Source: JBEIQE01 sp040376705 (GTDB lineage: Bacteria; Pseudomonadota; Alphaproteobacteria; UBA2400). From it: a DNA stretch of 64,000 nucleotides. The notes under the pieces were generated by a model. That model was not told the origin of the DNA, did not search any database, and saw nothing but the letters and a program-made list of their open reading frames with translations. The DNA is taken from positions 1 to 64,000 of the forward strand of contig JBEIQE010000009.1 in the NCBI GenBank assembly GCA_040376705.1. Direction: 5' to 3'. The position numbers and the translations under genes are program-made. Shown here piece after piece: positions 1-9,590 of the stretch (position 1 is the stretch's first letter; each line of letters starts with the position of its first letter).

Positions 1-3000
1 GACCAGCTTGATCTCGGCCTGACCGCCACCAAACAGCTCGACAAAAAGGCGCTTGAAGTGGCCCTGAACCAGACCATAAGCATCCATCATGCGCTCGCGC
101 GCTTCCTTGTTCAGGCTACTGATGCCGCTACGCAGCTTGGCGATGGCTTCGATCAGATCGGCCTTCTCCTGATTGATGGTATCAATCGCAGCCTGCTGTT
201 CATCTGCTTCCTGCTCGGCACGCAGATTGACCGGGCCGAGCGCTTCACGCTCGCGCAAGAGTTTGGCCAAACGGGCTTCAATCGCCTCAGGCTCGGGCAC
301 TGGCTGGCCTTCTTCGATTTCGGCCACGGCAGCCAGACCTTCAGGCTGGCATTCGCACTTTTCGAGAATACGCTCGACCAGTGTCTCCTGTGCCTGCTGC
401 ACCGAGCCAACCTGTGCCTGTGCCGTTGCGCGCTGTTCGCGGGCTTCAGTCATGCTGGTTTCGGCCTGCTTCAGGGCGCGCTCACGCTCACGCAGGTCGT
501 TCTCGGCAGTGGCCAGAGCATCAGCCGCTTCTCGACGTGCGGCCTCAGCGGTTTCAATCTGCGCTACCAGCTGTTCACGCTGGGCTGCCAACTGGGCTGG
601 CTTTTCAGCCAGTGCAGCGAGTTCGGCCGAGACCTGTTCAAGACGCTGGGTCAGCTCATCGATACGCTGGCTGGCGCCTGACGAACGCTCAATCCAGCGC
701 TGGCGGTCGTTTGTCAGCGTGGCCAAACGCTCGGCGCGCTGGGTTTCTTCACGCTCGAACTGGCGGCGAGCAGCTTCAGCGTCTGCCGCTTCAGCCTGCG
801 CTGTATTAAGCGCGAACTTGCGCTCATTGAGGCTCTCACGCACCTGACTGGCATCAGGCAGGGAAGCGCCCGCAACTTCAACCTCGGCCAGCTCAACCAT
901 GATGGCTGAAAGCTCGGCGTTCACGCGGTCTTCAGTTTCTTTAATGGCAGCAATCCGGCTTGAGTAAACGCTAAGCGCAGCTTCGGCCTCACTCGCAGCA
1001 CGGCGGCTCTGGGTGAGTGCAGCCAGTGCAACATTATGCTGGTCTCGCGCCGCACGCACGGCTGAGGTGCTGGCAGTGGCCTCGTTCAACGCATGGGTGA
1101 GGCGCTCACGTGCTTCAGTGAGCGTAACAGTAGCTGTGGCCAACTCGGCGTTCAGCTCGTCAAGGCGGTTGCGCTGCTGCAAGCGAAGAGCAGATACAGC
1201 AGGTGCACCGGGCTTAACCACTACACCATCCCAACGCCAGGCGGCGCCTTCGGGCGTGACCAGAATCTGGCCGGGCTGCAGGTCATCCGCAAACAGGGCA
1301 GCCTGTGCTGCATCATGCACCACGCCGACGAGGGCCAAGCGACGCGACAGCTCGGCTGGAGCCTGAACAAAGTTGGCCAGCGACGTAACACCCGGCGGGA
1401 AAGCCGGCAGGCTGTCAAACGCGGGCAGGCTCTGCCAGTAGGTTGGAGCATCGGCATCCAGCGGCAGGCCGATATCTTCGCCAAAGGCTACGGCCAGCGC
1501 CTGCTCATAACCACGCTGAACGGTAACCTTATCGAGCACCGGCGCATACTGGCCGCTATTGGCGTTAAGCGCGCGCTCAATGGCTTTCTGCTCGGCGGTT
1601 AGTGCGGCAACTGCAGCTTCGGCACCCTGGGTGGTCTCGCGCACCATGCCAACGGTAGTATCGGCGAGCGAGCGCTGCTGCTCGGCACTATCAATGGCGG
1701 TGGCGGCCAGATCGAGGCGTGCTTCGGCCTCGGCCACTTCGCGCTGGGCAGAGGTCACAAACAAATCACTGAGCGGAGCTGATTCAACACGCGCACGTTC
1801 GGCTTCAATCTGCTGCTTGCGCTGCTCGGTGCGGGCGCGGCGCTGCAAGACATCGGCAATACGGCGCTGATGTGAGGTGACTGCAGCTTCGGCCAGTGCA
1901 ACCTTCTGCTGCAGGTCGGCCACAATCGCTTCGGCAGCTTCACGCGCAGCGCGGGCTTCCTGCATGCGCTGCTCAAGTGCTTCGCGCTGGCCCGAGGTGC
2001 CTAAGCTTACAGCCTGCAGGCTGGCAACTTCGCTCTCAATAGCGGCAATCGCGCGGGTGGCATCATCTGCCAGAGCCACTTCGCGGCCCTTGTCGGCCTT
2101 GGCCTGCATCTGCTGCAGCTCGGCATTCTGGGTGGCACTGGCAATACGCTGGGCTTCGTCATCAATCTGTTCGCGCGCAATCACAAGACGCTGCAGGCCA
2201 GCGGCGGCGGCAGCTTCACTCTGGCGCAGCGCAGGCAGGCCTTCGGCTGCGGCCAGACGCTCGTTCTCAAAACGCGCAACCTCGGTCATCAGCTCGCCCA
2301 CGCGGGTATCGGCAGCGCTGAAGGCATCATGTGCATCCTGCAGCTCGGCATACAGGGTGTTCCAGCGCAGGTAGAGCAAGGCTGCTTCCTGACGGCGCAC
2401 TTCGGCATTGATATTGCGGTAACGGCTGGCCTGACGGGCCTGCTTCTTGAGCAGCTGCAGCTGGGCATCCATGGTGCCCATCACATCGTCCACGCGCTGC
2501 ATGTTGGTCTCGGCGCTCTTGAGGCGTAATTCAGCCTCATGGCGGCGGGTGTGCAGACCGGTAATACCAGCAGCTTCTTCAAGCAGCTGGCGGCGCTCGG
2601 TGGGCTTGGCGGCAATCAGCGCGCCGATGCGGCCCTGCGATACCAGCGAGGCCGAGTGCGGGCCGGTGCCAGAGTCCTGGAACAGCAGCGCCACATCTTT
2701 AGCACGCACGCCCTTGCTGTTGACCTTATAGTCCGACCCCTTGCTACGCTCGATGCGGCGGGTGACTTCAACTACTTCGCTATCGTTGAACGCGGCTGGC
2801 GCATTACGCTCGGAATTATCCATCACCAGCGATACTTCGGCCAGATTGCGCGCCGGACGTTTGTCCGAGCCGCCGAAGATTACATCGTCCATCTCGCCGC
2901 CGCGCATACGCTTGGCCGAGCTTTCGCCCATCACCCAGCGCAGCGCCTCGACGAGGTTTGACTTACCGCAACCGTTGGGACCGACAACGCCGGTCAGGCC

Positions 3001-3072
3001 AGCGGCAATCTCCAACTCGGTCTGCTCGAGGAATGACTTGAAACCACTGAGACGGAGCGCGGTAAAATGCAC
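1..3072 (-). CDS. smc: Chromosome segregation ATPase SMC (C-terminal end missing)
   Basis: SMC dimers hold and compact chromosomal DNA. The reading frame is GTG at 3072-3070 followed by HFTALRLSGFKSF, with AGAGGA seven bases upstream. It runs 1024 codons to the window edge, and I checked the frame near the start, near base 1512 and at base 3. Walker A GPNGCGKSN is at residues 31-39. A hinge-like, non-coiled stretch lies at about residues 500-625, flanked by Ala/Glu/Gln-rich coiled coil. The left edge falls in the head domain (HFKRLFVELFGGGQ), so roughly 130 residues including the signature and Walker B are outside the window, judged by usual SMC length. It lies 34 bases downstream of the DsbA-like gene, a common alphaproteobacterial arrangement. 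Confidence 0.96.
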   Translation of the reverse strand, partial: MHFTALRLSGFKSFLEQTELEIAAGLTGVVGPNGCGKSNLVEALRWVMGESSAKRMRGGEMDDVIFGGSDKRPARNLAEVSLVMDNSERNAPAAFNDSEVVEVTRRIERSKGSDYKVNSKGVRAKDVALLFQDSGTGPHSASLVSQGRIGALIAAKPTERRQLLEEAAGITGLHTRRHEAELRLKSAETNMQRVDDVMGTMDAQLQLLKKQARQASRYRNINAEVRRQEAALLYLRWNTLYAELQDAHDAFSAADTRVGELMTEVARFENERLAAAEGLPALRQSEAAAAAGLQRLVIAREQIDDEAQRIASATQNAELQQMQAKADKGREVALADDATRAIAAIESEVASLQAVSLGTSGQREALEQRMQEARAAREAAEAIVADLQQKVALAEAAVTSHQRRIADVLQRRARTEQRKQQIEAERARVESAPLSDLFVTSAQREVAEAEARLDLAATAIDSAEQQRSLADTTVGMVRETTQGAEAAVAALTAEQKAIERALNANSGQYAPVLDKVTVQRGYEQALAVAFGEDIGLPLDADAPTYWQSLPAFDSLPAFPPGVTSLANFVQAPAELSRRLALVGVVHDAAQAALFADDLQPGQILVTPEGAAWRWDGVVVKPGAPAVSALRLQQRNRLDELNAELATATVTLTEARERLTHALNEATASTSAVRAARDQHNVALAALTQSRRAASEAEAALSVYSSRIAAIKETEDRVNAELSAIMVELAEVEVAGASLPDASQVRESLNERKFALNTAQAEAADAEAARRQFEREETQRAERLATLTNDRQRWIERSSGASQRIDELTQRLEQVSAELAALAEKPAQLAAQREQLVAQIETAEAARREAADALATAENDLRERERALKQAETSMTEAREQRATAQAQVGSVQQAQETLVERILEKCECQPEGLAAVAEIEEGQPVPEPEAIEARLAKLLREREALGPVNLRAEQEADEQQAAIDTINQEKADLIEAIAKLRSGISSLNKEARERMMDAYGLVQGHFKRLFVELFGGGQAEIKLV

Positions 3073-3106
3073 GGGACTATCCTCTTATTAATTACGTCAG
3101 GTATTT

Positions 3107-3892
3107 TTATTGAACGCCGGGAACTTCAACCGGTGCGGTAGCCGGAGCCTGCTCGGGCAGCGGAATGCCCAGCTTGGTCAGCTGACGATCAATCACCTTC
3201 TGGTATTCTTCATAGCTCTGCGAGCCAACGATGCGCTCGAGGGTGCCATGTACCAGCAGTGTGGGGGTTGATGTTACCTGCAGGTCGTTAGATGCCTGTA
3301 CGCGGATCTTGAGCAGTGTATCGCTGAGAGCCGAGTTCTTCACGCAGGCATCGTACTTGTCGGCGGGCAGGCCAGCCAGAGCCGACATCTGCTTGAGCAG
3401 TGTATCGCCGACCGACGGATTGCTCCACTTGGCCTGCGAAACAAATAGCGCCTGCAGGAAGTCATAGTAATTGGCTTCCGGTGCGCAGCGCGCAGCCATC
3501 GAGGCCTTGAGGCCAATTTCATTGAACGGGAAATCATTATACACAAGGCGCACAAGGCCGGTGTCGATGTAGGTCTGCTTCAGGCGGGGCAGCACGTTCA
3601 AGTGCATGTGGGCGCAGTGCGGGCAGGTAAGCGCTGCGTACTCAATCAGTACAACCGGCGCATCAGGCTTGCCGAACGAGCGCTCGGTGAAGGCATGGGC
3701 GAACTCACCCGCCTGCTCAGCCGTGGGAGCAGCTGGTGCTGTGGGAGCAGCCGGTGCAGCTTCGGCTGCAGCGGTGGTGGTGGCCGCAGCGCCGGGAGCA
3801 GCCGCTTCACTCTTGATTGAGGTTGCGAGCGTGAAGGCAGCGCCCGCACCAACCAGCACGAGAGCAACGGTAAGAACTTGTATGATACGCAT
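3107..3892 (-). CDS. DsbA-like thiol:disulfide oxidoreductase, exported
   Basis: A 261-residue periplasmic thioredoxin-fold protein of the DsbA/BdbD type, expected to oxidise or isomerise disulfides. Residues 1-25 form a signal peptide or anchor (RIIQVLTVALVLVGAGAAF). An Ala/Pro/Thr-rich linker covers about 30-60, and the thioredoxin domain starts near residue 70 with active site C90-P-H-C93. Later parts (VYNDFPFNEIG, the helical insertion with CAPEANYYDF, and a TSTPTLLV cis-Pro loop) fit the family. It sits between dciA and smc on the same strand, as in many alphaproteobacteria. It is not assigned to dsbA, dsbC or dsbG because the partners are not in view. Confidence 0.9.
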   Translation of the reverse strand: MRIIQVLTVALVLVGAGAAFTLATSIKSEAAAPGAAATTTAAAEAAPAAPTAPAAPTAEQAGEFAHAFTERSFGKPDAPVVLIEYAALTCPHCAHMHLNVLPRLKQTYIDTGLVRLVYNDFPFNEIGLKASMAARCAPEANYYDFLQALFVSQAKWSNPSVGDTLLKQMSALAGLPADKYDACVKNSALSDTLLKIRVQASNDLQVTSTPTLLVHGTLERIVGSQSYEEYQKVIDRQLTKLGIPLPEQAPATAPVEVPGVQ

Positions 3893-3976
3893 GGAAATCT
3901 CCGAATCGACTGAGGCCGCACTATAGAATGCCGGGGCGATTCGCCTCCAGCAAAATATATCAAGAAATTTAACGTA

Positions 3977-4417
3977 TTAACGGTTCTTGGCCGACTCGCG
4001 GATCGCCGCACCTAACCTGCCTAATGTCGCAGCCAGTTCGGGGTCGTCCACGCCTTCGATCACCATCGGCTCGAGCACTTTTTCGACCTTGCGGCGGGGG
4101 TGCGCGACGGGGTCGACCATACGGAAACGGAAGGACTTAACCATCGGCCCGCCGAAATAGCGGTTTACACGACTGAGCAGCACCGGCGTTTCATGCTGTA
4201 CCAGCAGCGAGTCGCCGGCGGAAACCGCCAGTTCAAGCACCGGCGCCTGATTTCCGCGGCCCCTGATGAAGGTCAGCGGGGTGCAGCGCGCAGCCCATTC
4301 GGGCCCCACAATATCCGCCCAGGATGCCATAAGCCCTGCCAGATCGGGGTTTTTGGCCCCAATCGCCTGAGCAGCGAGGTTCTGAATCTGTTTGGCGATA
4401 AGCTGAGGGCCGGACAT
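3977..4417 (-). CDS. dciA: DciA-type (DUF721) replicative helicase loader
   Basis: A 146-residue DUF721 protein. DciA proteins act as loaders of the DnaB helicase in bacteria without DnaC or DnaI. The N-terminal half holds the DUF721 pattern: a helix, then LMASWADIVGPEWAARCTPL, then a beta segment ending LELAVSAGDSLLVQHE and VLLSRVNRYFG. The basic C-terminus (HPRRKVEK) is longer than the bare domain, which is usual in alphaproteobacteria. It is divergent from mutY with only 28 bases between the start codons, so their promoters must overlap. It lies 84 bases upstream of the DsbA-like gene. Confidence 0.85.
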   Translation of the reverse strand: MSGPQLIAKQIQNLAAQAIGAKNPDLAGLMASWADIVGPEWAARCTPLTFIRGRGNQAPVLELAVSAGDSLLVQHETPVLLSRVNRYFGGPMVKSFRFRMVDPVAHPRRKVEKVLEPMVIEGVDDPELAATLGRLGAAIRESAKNR

Positions 4418-4445
4418 AAGCCTATGTCTAGGCTATAAGGCTGGC

Positions 4446-5537
4446 ATGCAGCAAGCGCCAAAGGTCTCACCTCCCCTGCTTAAGTGGTACGACAAGTACC
4501 GCCGCGTCCTGCCGTGGCGCGCCCTGCCCGGCCAGACGCCTAATCCTTACGCGGTATGGCTGTCGGAGGTCATGCTGCAGCAAACCACCGTGGCTGCGGT
4601 AGGCCCTTATTATCATGCGTTTTTAAAGCGCTGGCCGAAGGTGACCGATTTGGCCAAAGCCGAGCGCGACGATGTGATGAGCGAATGGGCAGGCCTAGGC
4701 TATTATAGCCGCGCGCGTAACCTTTATGCCTGTGCACAGGCGGTGGTTGCCAATCACAACGGCAAATTCCCCGAAACCGAGGCCGAGCTGCTGCGCCTGC
4801 CCGGCATTGGCCCCTATACCGCCGCCGCGATTGCCGCCATCGCGTTTGACCAGAGCACCAATGTGGTGGATGGCAATGTCGAGCGCGTAATGGCACGACT
4901 CTACCGCGTACAAACGCCCATGCCGCTGGGTAAAACCGAGATCAAGCAACTGGCGGCAACCCAGGTGCCAGCCAAACGTGGTGGCGATTATGCCCAGGCA
5001 CTGATGGACCTTGGCGCTACTGTTTGCACCCCGCGCTCGCCTGACTGCCCTCATTGCCCGCTCAGGAAAATGTGCCAAGGCTATGCCGTGGGCGATGCCG
5101 CCCAATACCCCAAAACCTTACCTAAGAAAGCACGGCCCATCCGCTACGCCACAGTGTTGGTCCTGCAGGATAAAGACGGCCGCTACTGGATGCGCCAGCG
5201 CCCGGAAAAAGGCCTGCTGGCAGCCATGCTCGAGTTTCCATCCTCACCCTGGCAGGAAAAAGCGCAAGACCTGCCACAGGCCCTCGCCGGTATGGGGCCA
5301 GCATTACCGGCAGCACAGAAATGGAAAATCCTGCAGCCGGAGCTGCGCCATGTTTTCACGCATTTTGAGCTACGCTTTACCATTGCTTATGCCAGAGCAG
5401 GCAAAAAGCCCGATGGCTTGTGGCTAACTGCAGATGAAGCACGCAGCAAAGCCTTGCCCTCACTTATGAACAAAGTGTTAAACCAGACAGAAACACAGAT
5501 GACGCGCGGCATCAGGGGTGCTTTCACATCCGTATAA
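4446..5537 (+). CDS. mutY: A/G-specific adenine DNA glycosylase MutY
   Basis: Removes adenine mispaired with guanine or 8-oxoguanine in base excision repair. The 363-residue protein has the catalytic Glu41 in WLSEVMLQQT, the helix-hairpin-helix LPGIGPYTAAAI at about 118-129 and catalytic Asp142 in VVDGNVERVMAR. The four-cysteine iron-sulfur loop (CTPRSPDCPHCPLRKMC) follows, then a C-terminal NUDIX-like domain with ELRHVFTHFELR, which reads 8-oxoG. Length is normal. It is divergent from dciA and is followed 42 bases later by the exported protein that leads into waaA-lpxK-lpxL. Confidence 0.96.
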   Translation: MQQAPKVSPPLLKWYDKYRRVLPWRALPGQTPNPYAVWLSEVMLQQTTVAAVGPYYHAFLKRWPKVTDLAKAERDDVMSEWAGLGYYSRARNLYACAQAVVANHNGKFPETEAELLRLPGIGPYTAAAIAAIAFDQSTNVVDGNVERVMARLYRVQTPMPLGKTEIKQLAATQVPAKRGGDYAQALMDLGATVCTPRSPDCPHCPLRKMCQGYAVGDAAQYPKTLPKKARPIRYATVLVLQDKDGRYWMRQRPEKGLLAAMLEFPSSPWQEKAQDLPQALAGMGPALPAAQKWKILQPELRHVFTHFELRFTIAYARAGKKPDGLWLTADEARSKALPSLMNKVLNQTETQMTRGIRGAFTSV

Positions 5538-5579
5538 CCTGTGTATAATCAGGCTGTTATATTCGCAGTGAGGATGTTC

Positions 5580-6473
5580 ATGCGCGCACTCAAGCTTGGT
5601 CTCTCGGTTGTTACGCTGCTCGGCTGCCTTGGTACGCTCGCGTATGTGACGGATGCTGGGGCGCAGTTTGTAGCCGCCCCCATGTCGGAAGACCTGAGCG
5701 CAACCCGGCCCGTACCTGTAACCCCGCCGCCGTCTGCTGTGACGCCCAGGCTGCCCGTCCGCCCCGCACCAATGTTAACGCCCGACCCAACAGCTGATAT
5801 CACGCTGCAAATCGGTGGTCTGTCGTCGGTTTACAAACGTGCCAGCCTGCAGAACCTGTCTCAGGCTTTCATCAAGCTTACCGGTGTTGACCTGAATGAT
5901 GATGTGCTGATCGATGACTTCGCCATCATCAATCATTGCGATATTTATACCCGTTACTTCAAGGATGAGTTCTCATGGCGTCAAGCGCGTGAGGCGTTCC
6001 GCCGCGTGATTCAGCGCGAGCTTGAGAGCTATCCTGAAAACGTCTACATGCTCGGCAGCCTCACCCTTGGCCGCTACGACTTCGAGCGCAAAGCGTTTAT
6101 GCTGGACGAAGAAAGCAAGTTTGTACGCACCGGCGCTTTTGCTTTCAGTGATCGCGGCTTCAGTTGCCCGGGTGGTGTCGTAAAGCAGCTGCCACTTACC
6201 TATAATTTCCGCCTGACCAACCCCATTACGCTCGACCGTTTTGAAGTGCCTGAAGAAAAAGCCTTCACCATTACCCGTATTATGGAGCAGGAACAGAACC
6301 GTGATCGTAAGGTCTATCTCTCGTTCTTCATCCGCATCAACGACTTCACCACGCAGAATGAGGGCGGTGGTGCTGGCCTGCGTGCAACCACGCGTGCCAC
6401 GCTTATGTCCATGCGTGTGTATCTCGACCGTCAGCGCAAGATCCAGATTTACGAATATACCGGTACTAACTGA
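5580..6473 (+). CDS. Exported protein of unknown function before waaA
   Basis: I do not recognise the family. I chose ATG at 5580 because GTGAGG lies six bases upstream and the protein then opens with a clean signal peptide (MRALKLGLSVVTLLGCLGTLAYV, AGA cleavage region); an in-frame start exists at 5541. A Pro/Val/Thr-rich linker covers about residues 35-65. A folded domain of about 220 residues follows, with two cysteines (INHCDIYTRY and FSCPGG) and many charged residues, ending KIQIYEYTGTN. It lies five bases before waaA and probably shares its transcript, so an envelope role is possible but unproven. Confidence 0.72.
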   Translation: MRALKLGLSVVTLLGCLGTLAYVTDAGAQFVAAPMSEDLSATRPVPVTPPPSAVTPRLPVRPAPMLTPDPTADITLQIGGLSSVYKRASLQNLSQAFIKLTGVDLNDDVLIDDFAIINHCDIYTRYFKDEFSWRQAREAFRRVIQRELESYPENVYMLGSLTLGRYDFERKAFMLDEESKFVRTGAFAFSDRGFSCPGGVVKQLPLTYNFRLTNPITLDRFEVPEEKAFTITRIMEQEQNRDRKVYLSFFIRINDFTTQNEGGGAGLRATTRATLMSMRVYLDRQRKIQIYEYTGTN

Positions 6474-6478
6474 CAGTC

Positions 6479-7759
6479 ATGACCTGGCTGACCGAGAAAT
6501 TCTATCGCGGCGGCCTTTCGCTTTTGGCTCCCCTCATGCCGTTTTATCTGCGGCGCAGGGTCAGGCAGGGTAAGGAAATTGAATCACGCCTGCCCGAGCG
6601 CTATGGCATTGCCAGCGCGCCGCGCCCTGTGGGCACCCTTATCTGGATTCATGGCGCGAGTGTTGGCGAGGGCATGTCGGCCCTGCCGATCATCAACCGT
6701 TTGTGCGAGCTTAACCCAGAGCTGAATATTCTATTCACCTCTGGCACGGTGGCATCGGCCGATCTCATCGGCAAGCGTTTGCCGCTCAAGGCGCAGCATC
6801 AGTTCATTCCGCTTGATGTGCCGGCTTATGCCCGCCGCTTCATGAACCACTGGAAACCGGATGCGGCTATCTGGCTGGAATCCGAGTTATGGCCCAATCT
6901 GATTAGCGAAATGCAGCGCCGTAAGACGCCTGCCCTGCGCCTTAATGCCCGCCTGACTGCCAAATCAGCGGCAGGCTGGAGCAAGCTGGCCGATTGGCTG
7001 CGCAGTATGCTCGAGGTCTTTAGCCTGAGTCTGGCCCTCAGCCCGGATGATGCCAAACGCCTGAAGGCAGCTGGCGCGCGCAACGTGCACTTTGTGGGTA
7101 ACCTCAAGTTTACGGTGCCCACACCGGTGAGTGACGAAACCTCACTGAGCGCGCTTAAAAGTGCGATTGGCGACAGGCCGGTATGGATTATGGCCAGCAG
7201 CCATGAAGGCGAAGAAGCGCTGGCGCTGCGCATGCATGAGGAGCTGAGCCGGGAATTCCCCAACCTCCTCACCATGATTGCGCCGCGCCATGCCCGCCGT
7301 GGTGATGAGATTGAAGCACTTACAACGCTGCCGCTCGCCCGCCGCAGCCGTGGTGACCACCTGAGCAGTGAACATGCGATTTATCTAGCCGATACCATGG
7401 GCGAGATGGCGACCTTCTATCGCGCGGCGCGTATTGTCGTGATGGGCGGCAGCTTTACCCCCAAAGGCGGACATAATCCAATTGAGCCTGCACAATGCGG
7501 CGCGGCCACCATCATCGGGCCGGATACTACCAAGTGCAGCGATATTGTGGCCGACCTTGTGAGTGTGCATGCCCTGCGGCAAGTGAGCAACGAAGCTGAG
7601 CTGGTACGCGCCCTCAATGCCTTGCTGCGCGATGAACCGCAGCGCCTGCGCATGCAGGATGCGGGCCTTTTGGCTACCCAGCAGCAGGACCGCATCATGA
7701 GCGCAACGCTGGGCACCATGGCACAAATCGTGGGGCCGCTCGGAGTTCGCACGGCATGA
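6479..7759 (+). CDS. waaA: 3-deoxy-D-manno-octulosonic acid (Kdo) transferase
   Basis: Transfers Kdo from CMP-Kdo to the lipid A precursor at the inner membrane. The 426-residue protein has an N-terminal membrane anchor (LSLLAPLMPFYLRRRV), the glycosyltransferase N-domain motif WIHGASVGEG with its conserved Glu, and FTSGTVASADLIGKRLP. ESELWPN and the C-terminal nucleotide-binding region GGSFTPKGGHNPIEPA with PDTTKCSDI are also present. Its stop overlaps the lpxK start by four bases (ATGA), which points to translational coupling. The number of Kdo residues it adds cannot be read from the sequence. Confidence 0.96.
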   Translation: MTWLTEKFYRGGLSLLAPLMPFYLRRRVRQGKEIESRLPERYGIASAPRPVGTLIWIHGASVGEGMSALPIINRLCELNPELNILFTSGTVASADLIGKRLPLKAQHQFIPLDVPAYARRFMNHWKPDAAIWLESELWPNLISEMQRRKTPALRLNARLTAKSAAGWSKLADWLRSMLEVFSLSLALSPDDAKRLKAAGARNVHFVGNLKFTVPTPVSDETSLSALKSAIGDRPVWIMASSHEGEEALALRMHEELSREFPNLLTMIAPRHARRGDEIEALTTLPLARRSRGDHLSSEHAIYLADTMGEMATFYRAARIVVMGGSFTPKGGHNPIEPAQCGAATIIGPDTTKCSDIVADLVSVHALRQVSNEAELVRALNALLRDEPQRLRMQDAGLLATQQQDRIMSATLGTMAQIVGPLGVRTA

Positions 7760-8712
7760 AAACCCCCGGTTTCTGGTTTCGCCCGCCAACACTTATGGCC
7801 AAGTTGCTGCAGCCTTTAGGGCTGCTCTATTACAAGCTGGGGCAGATGCGTGCTGCCAATGCTGTTAAAACCACAACGCCGCTTATTGTTGTGGGTAATG
7901 TCGTCGCGGGCGGCGCTGGCAAAACGCCAGTGGTGCTCGCACTTGCTACACTCCTGCAGCAACGCGGGCTTAAAGTGCACCTCATGGCCAAAGGCTATGG
8001 CGGTAAACTGCGCGGCCCCTTGCGGGTTACCGAGGCGCATACAGCGGCAGAAGTTGGCGATGAGCCACTGCTGCTGGCCAAGATTGCACCAACGTTTATC
8101 GGGCATGACCGCGGTGCAGCTTACGAACTGGCCGCACCGGGCGCTGATGTAGTGATCAGTGATGATGGTCTGCAAAGCCCACGTCTGAAGGGTGATCTGA
8201 CATTACTGGTGCTTGATGGTGTATTGGGCTTTGGCAACGGACTGCTTATTCCAGCAGGGCCTTTGCGTGAGCCGGTAGATACCGCATTCAAGCGTATAGA
8301 TGCCGTCGTGCAGCTGGGCGGTACCGACAGGCCGTTTGGCCAAACGCCGGTCGCGCTGGCCGACTTCGTGGTACATGATACTGACTGGTTGCGCGGCACC
8401 AGAGTTATTGCCTTTGCCGGGATTGGCCAGCCGGAAAAGTTTTTTGCCACACTCACCACCTGTGGCGCTTCGATGATCTCAGCTCACGCTTTTGGCGATC
8501 ATCACCCCTACTCCATAGCCGAAATTGAAAAGCTGTTACACGAGGCTGCTGCCAGCAATGCTGTATTGGTGACTACCTCGAAAGACCATGTACGCCTGCC
8601 CCCTCACCTTAGGGTACAGGTTAAAGTGGTTGAAGGCGCGCTCATCTGGCGCAATCCTGATGTCATCACCCGCTTGCTCGAAGAGTTATTGGCGCGCTAC
8701 AAAGCAGCATGA
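7756..8712 (+). CDS. lpxK: Tetraacyldisaccharide 4'-kinase LpxK
   Basis: Phosphorylates the 4' position of the lipid A disaccharide at the inner membrane. The 318-residue protein starts with the family-typical GFWFRPP and a short hydrophobic segment. It then shows the Walker A loop GNVVAGGAGKTPV, the AKGYGG motif, GDEPLLLA and DVVISDDGLQSPRL. The C-terminus carries FAGIGQPEKFF, AFGDHHPY and TTSKDHVRLP. It overlaps waaA and lpxL by four bases each, so the three are co-translated steps of one pathway. Confidence 0.97.
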   Translation: MKTPGFWFRPPTLMAKLLQPLGLLYYKLGQMRAANAVKTTTPLIVVGNVVAGGAGKTPVVLALATLLQQRGLKVHLMAKGYGGKLRGPLRVTEAHTAAEVGDEPLLLAKIAPTFIGHDRGAAYELAAPGADVVISDDGLQSPRLKGDLTLLVLDGVLGFGNGLLIPAGPLREPVDTAFKRIDAVVQLGGTDRPFGQTPVALADFVVHDTDWLRGTRVIAFAGIGQPEKFFATLTTCGASMISAHAFGDHHPYSIAEIEKLLHEAAASNAVLVTTSKDHVRLPPHLRVQVKVVEGALIWRNPDVITRLLEELLARYKAA

Positions 8713-9590
8713 GCACGGCAAGTAAAGCCCAACGTCAATTCAAGCGCTTCATCGGCTATCCACTTGAGGCAGTGCTGGTGTATGCGCTTTATGGCTTTTT
8801 TAAACTGCTGCCCATAGATACAGCCTCGGCGGTTGGTGGCTGGATTGGGCGGAACGTAGGTGGCCGTTTGGGCGGGGCCAATAAAAAAGTCAGGCGCAAT
8901 ATTGCCAATGCCATGCCCGAGCTCAGCGCTGAGCAGCAAAACCATATCATGACCGGTATGTGGGATAACCTTGGGCGCATTATGGCTGAATATGCGCATC
9001 TAGCCGAGCTGGATGGCTCGCGCGTTGAGGTGATTGGCTACGAACACGTCGAGGCCGCGCGCGCCAGTGGTAAGCCCCTGATTATGGCAGCCGGGCATCT
9101 GGGCAATTGGGAGATCATTCCGGTTACCGCACACCGTTATAAGCTCAACGCCCAGCTTATTTATCGTCATGCCAACAACCCCTATGTCGAAAAGCTCATG
9201 CAGCGCGTGCGCGCTCCGGGCGGCGATCGTTTTGCACGCAAGGGCGTAGCTGGTGCACGCAGTGTGCATGGCGCGCTGCGTCATAACGAAGTGGTGGGCA
9301 TGCTGGTGGACCAGAAGCATAACCGTGGCCTCAGCATCCCGTTCTTCAACCGCCCCGCCATGACCGCACAGGCGGTCGCCGAGCTGGCGCTCAAATACAA
9401 CGCGCCCATTCTGCTGAGCCGGGTTGAACGCCTCGATGGTGCGCGCTTCAGGGTTACTGTGCTACCGCCACTTGATGTGAGCAGTCATGATGTGACGGAT
9501 ATTCTTACCCGCATCAACAAACAGTTTGAGGACTGGATCCGCCTGCGGCCCGAGCAATGGCTGTGGCTGCACAAGCGCTGGTCGGACTAG
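8709..9590 (+). CDS. lpxL: Lipid A late acyltransferase (LpxL/HtrB family)
   Basis: A 293-residue membrane acyltransferase of the LpxL/LpxM family that adds a secondary acyl chain to Kdo-lipid A. One N-terminal hydrophobic segment (about 20-36) anchors it. The catalytic HX4E motif is His130-Glu135 (HLGNWE), followed by the YRHANNPYVEK and VGMLVDQKHNRG segments and FFNRPAMTA. Which chain it adds (lauroyl or other) is not evident, so the symbol is a family-level choice. It ends the plus-strand operon; its stop codon overlaps that of the opposing transporter gene by four bases. Confidence 0.92.
   Translation: MSTASKAQRQFKRFIGYPLEAVLVYALYGFFKLLPIDTASAVGGWIGRNVGGRLGGANKKVRRNIANAMPELSAEQQNHIMTGMWDNLGRIMAEYAHLAELDGSRVEVIGYEHVEAARASGKPLIMAAGHLGNWEIIPVTAHRYKLNAQLIYRHANNPYVEKLMQRVRAPGGDRFARKGVAGARSVHGALRHNEVVGMLVDQKHNRGLSIPFFNRPAMTAQAVAELALKYNAPILLSRVERLDGARFRVTVLPPLDVSSHDVTDILTRINKQFEDWIRLRPEQWLWLHKRWSD

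Noticed and set aside
58..3091. Several plus-strand and short minus-strand open frames over the first 3 kb
   Set aside because: They are other-frame shadows of smc, whose frame I checked at three places and which has conserved motifs.
3964..3982. TTAACGTATTAAC as a full CtrA box after dciA
   Set aside because: The two TTAA halves are four bases apart, not the seven needed, and the second half runs into the end of dciA.
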